Origin: Nostoc edaphicum CCNP1411
GTDB taxonomy: Bacteria; Cyanobacteriota; Cyanobacteriia; Cyanobacteriales; Nostocaceae
Assembly: GCF_014023275.1 (NCBI RefSeq)
Contig: NZ_CP054698.1
Coordinates: forward strand, 6,409,001-6,473,000
Direction: 5' to 3'
DNA: 64,000 nucleotides
Part shown: one piece after another, positions 63,748-64,000 of the stretch
Numbering within the stretch: the stretch's first letter is position 1
Layout of the letters: every line of letters starts with the position of its first letter
Program-made: the position numbers and the translations under genes
Notes under the pieces: generated by a model
The model's input: only the letters and a program-made list of their open reading frames with translations
What the model was told of the DNA's origin: nothing
Databases searched by the model: none

Positions 63748-64000
63748 TCAACACTTAGCAATTAGCGATACCCACGCTAAATTTTTTGTTAACGAGTCTT
63801 TGATACTCGTGAATGAGTCTTTTAGCTCCATTAATGAGGCTTTTATCTCCATTAATGAGTCTTTGAACTCCGTTAATGAGGCTTTTATCTCCGTTAATGA
63901 GTCTTTTAGCTCCGTTAATGAGGCTTTTATCTCCGTTAATGAGGCTTTTATCTCCGTTAATGAGTCTTTGAACTCCGTTAATGAGTCTTTTATCTCCGTT
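63748..64000 (-). CDS. 3' end of a gene encoding heptad (coiled-coil) repeats
   Basis: From the window's right edge to TGA 63748-63750 a minus-strand frame of 84 codons stays open. It begins as (TEIKDSL)n with variants TEFKDSL, TEIKASL and MELKDSF, and ends SLTKNLAWVSLIAKC. Hydrophobic residues alternate at spacing 4 and 3, the coiled-coil heptad pattern. Substitutions among copies are I/L/F at one hydrophobic site and D/A at another, conservative only in this frame, which supports coding. Start and domain content are outside the window. The 21-bp DNA repeat underlies it. Confidence 0.5.
   Translation of the reverse strand, partial: TEIKDSLTEFKDSLTEIKASLTEIKASLTELKDSLTEIKASLTEFKDSLMEIKASLMELKDSFTSIKDSLTKNLAWVSLIAKC
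63792..64000. repeat. 21-bp tandem repeat array running off the window
   Basis: About ten consecutive 21-bp units, GAGKCTTTKADCTCCGTTAAT and close variants (for example GAGGCTTTTATCTCCGTTAA). They are perfectly in register and continue past the right edge. 21 bp equals seven codons. It is not a CRISPR array because there are no spacers. Confidence 0.9.

Noticed and set aside
63792..64000. CRISPR array
   Set aside because: Units are contiguous 21-bp repeats without unique spacers, and a coding frame runs through them.

Overview
The window looks like chromosome of a filamentous, heterocyst-forming cyanobacterium of the Nostoc/Anabaena type. The evidence is the very frequent HIP1 octamer (GCGATCGC), 7-bp short tandem repeats (the GGCATTG, CATTCCC and GGCAGGA types), G/C-run palindromic repeats around CCCCCTTAAAAAGGGGG, and a kaiABC locus with an N-terminally reduced KaiA followed by a TolC/HgdD-type gene. 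The synteny comparison is from memory of Nostoc genomes, not from a search.

Layout. 0-5 kb: gene remnants, a PIN toxin/antitoxin pair, a TIR-GUN4 fusion, glycerate kinase and a Ycf20-like protein. 5-19 kb: a GT39 glycosyltransferase, a large hybrid histidine kinase divergent from kaiA-kaiB-kaiC, the outer-membrane TolC-like protein and a two-RCK ion channel protein. 19-26.5 kb: an accessory stretch with a solitary DNA methyltransferase, Uma2 nucleases, decaying toxin-antitoxin loci (a vapC cut to 12 codons, a frameshifted brnT) and an AT-rich island with a Cache-type membrane protein next to a dead IS4 element. 26.5-36 kb: typA/bipA, then a two-partner secretion locus made of a TpsB pore and a giant GT2 + haemagglutinin + CHAT protein. 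36-46 kb: an IS4-family insertion with perfect ends, a three-gene operon containing an AsnB-like synthetase and a decarboxylase-like protein lacking its catalytic lysine, a zinc-ribbon membrane protein and two more gene remnants, one split by a MITE. 46-58 kb: mostly housekeeping and transport genes (nucleoside transporter, ABC exporter, LpxB-like protein, KptA, amino-acid permease, Thr/Ser dehydratase, SDR, stress protein). 58-64 kb: a minus-strand trpA-trpB-trpD-aroF cluster, with the 3' end of a heptad-repeat gene at the right edge.

How the genes fit together. kaiABC form the clock oscillator. The divergent kinase with degenerate receiver domains is placed to share its control region. The TpsA/TpsB pair would export a surface or secreted protein ending in a caspase-like CHAT domain; the GT2 domain ahead of its signal sequence is the strangest feature in the window. 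The aro/trp genes supply tryptophan and could be a dedicated second set, for example for an indole-derived product.

Much of the non-coding DNA is repeats, and in at least three genes (GT39, AsnB-like, trpD) such repeats lie inside the reading frame without breaking it. No tRNA, rRNA or CRISPR array was seen.
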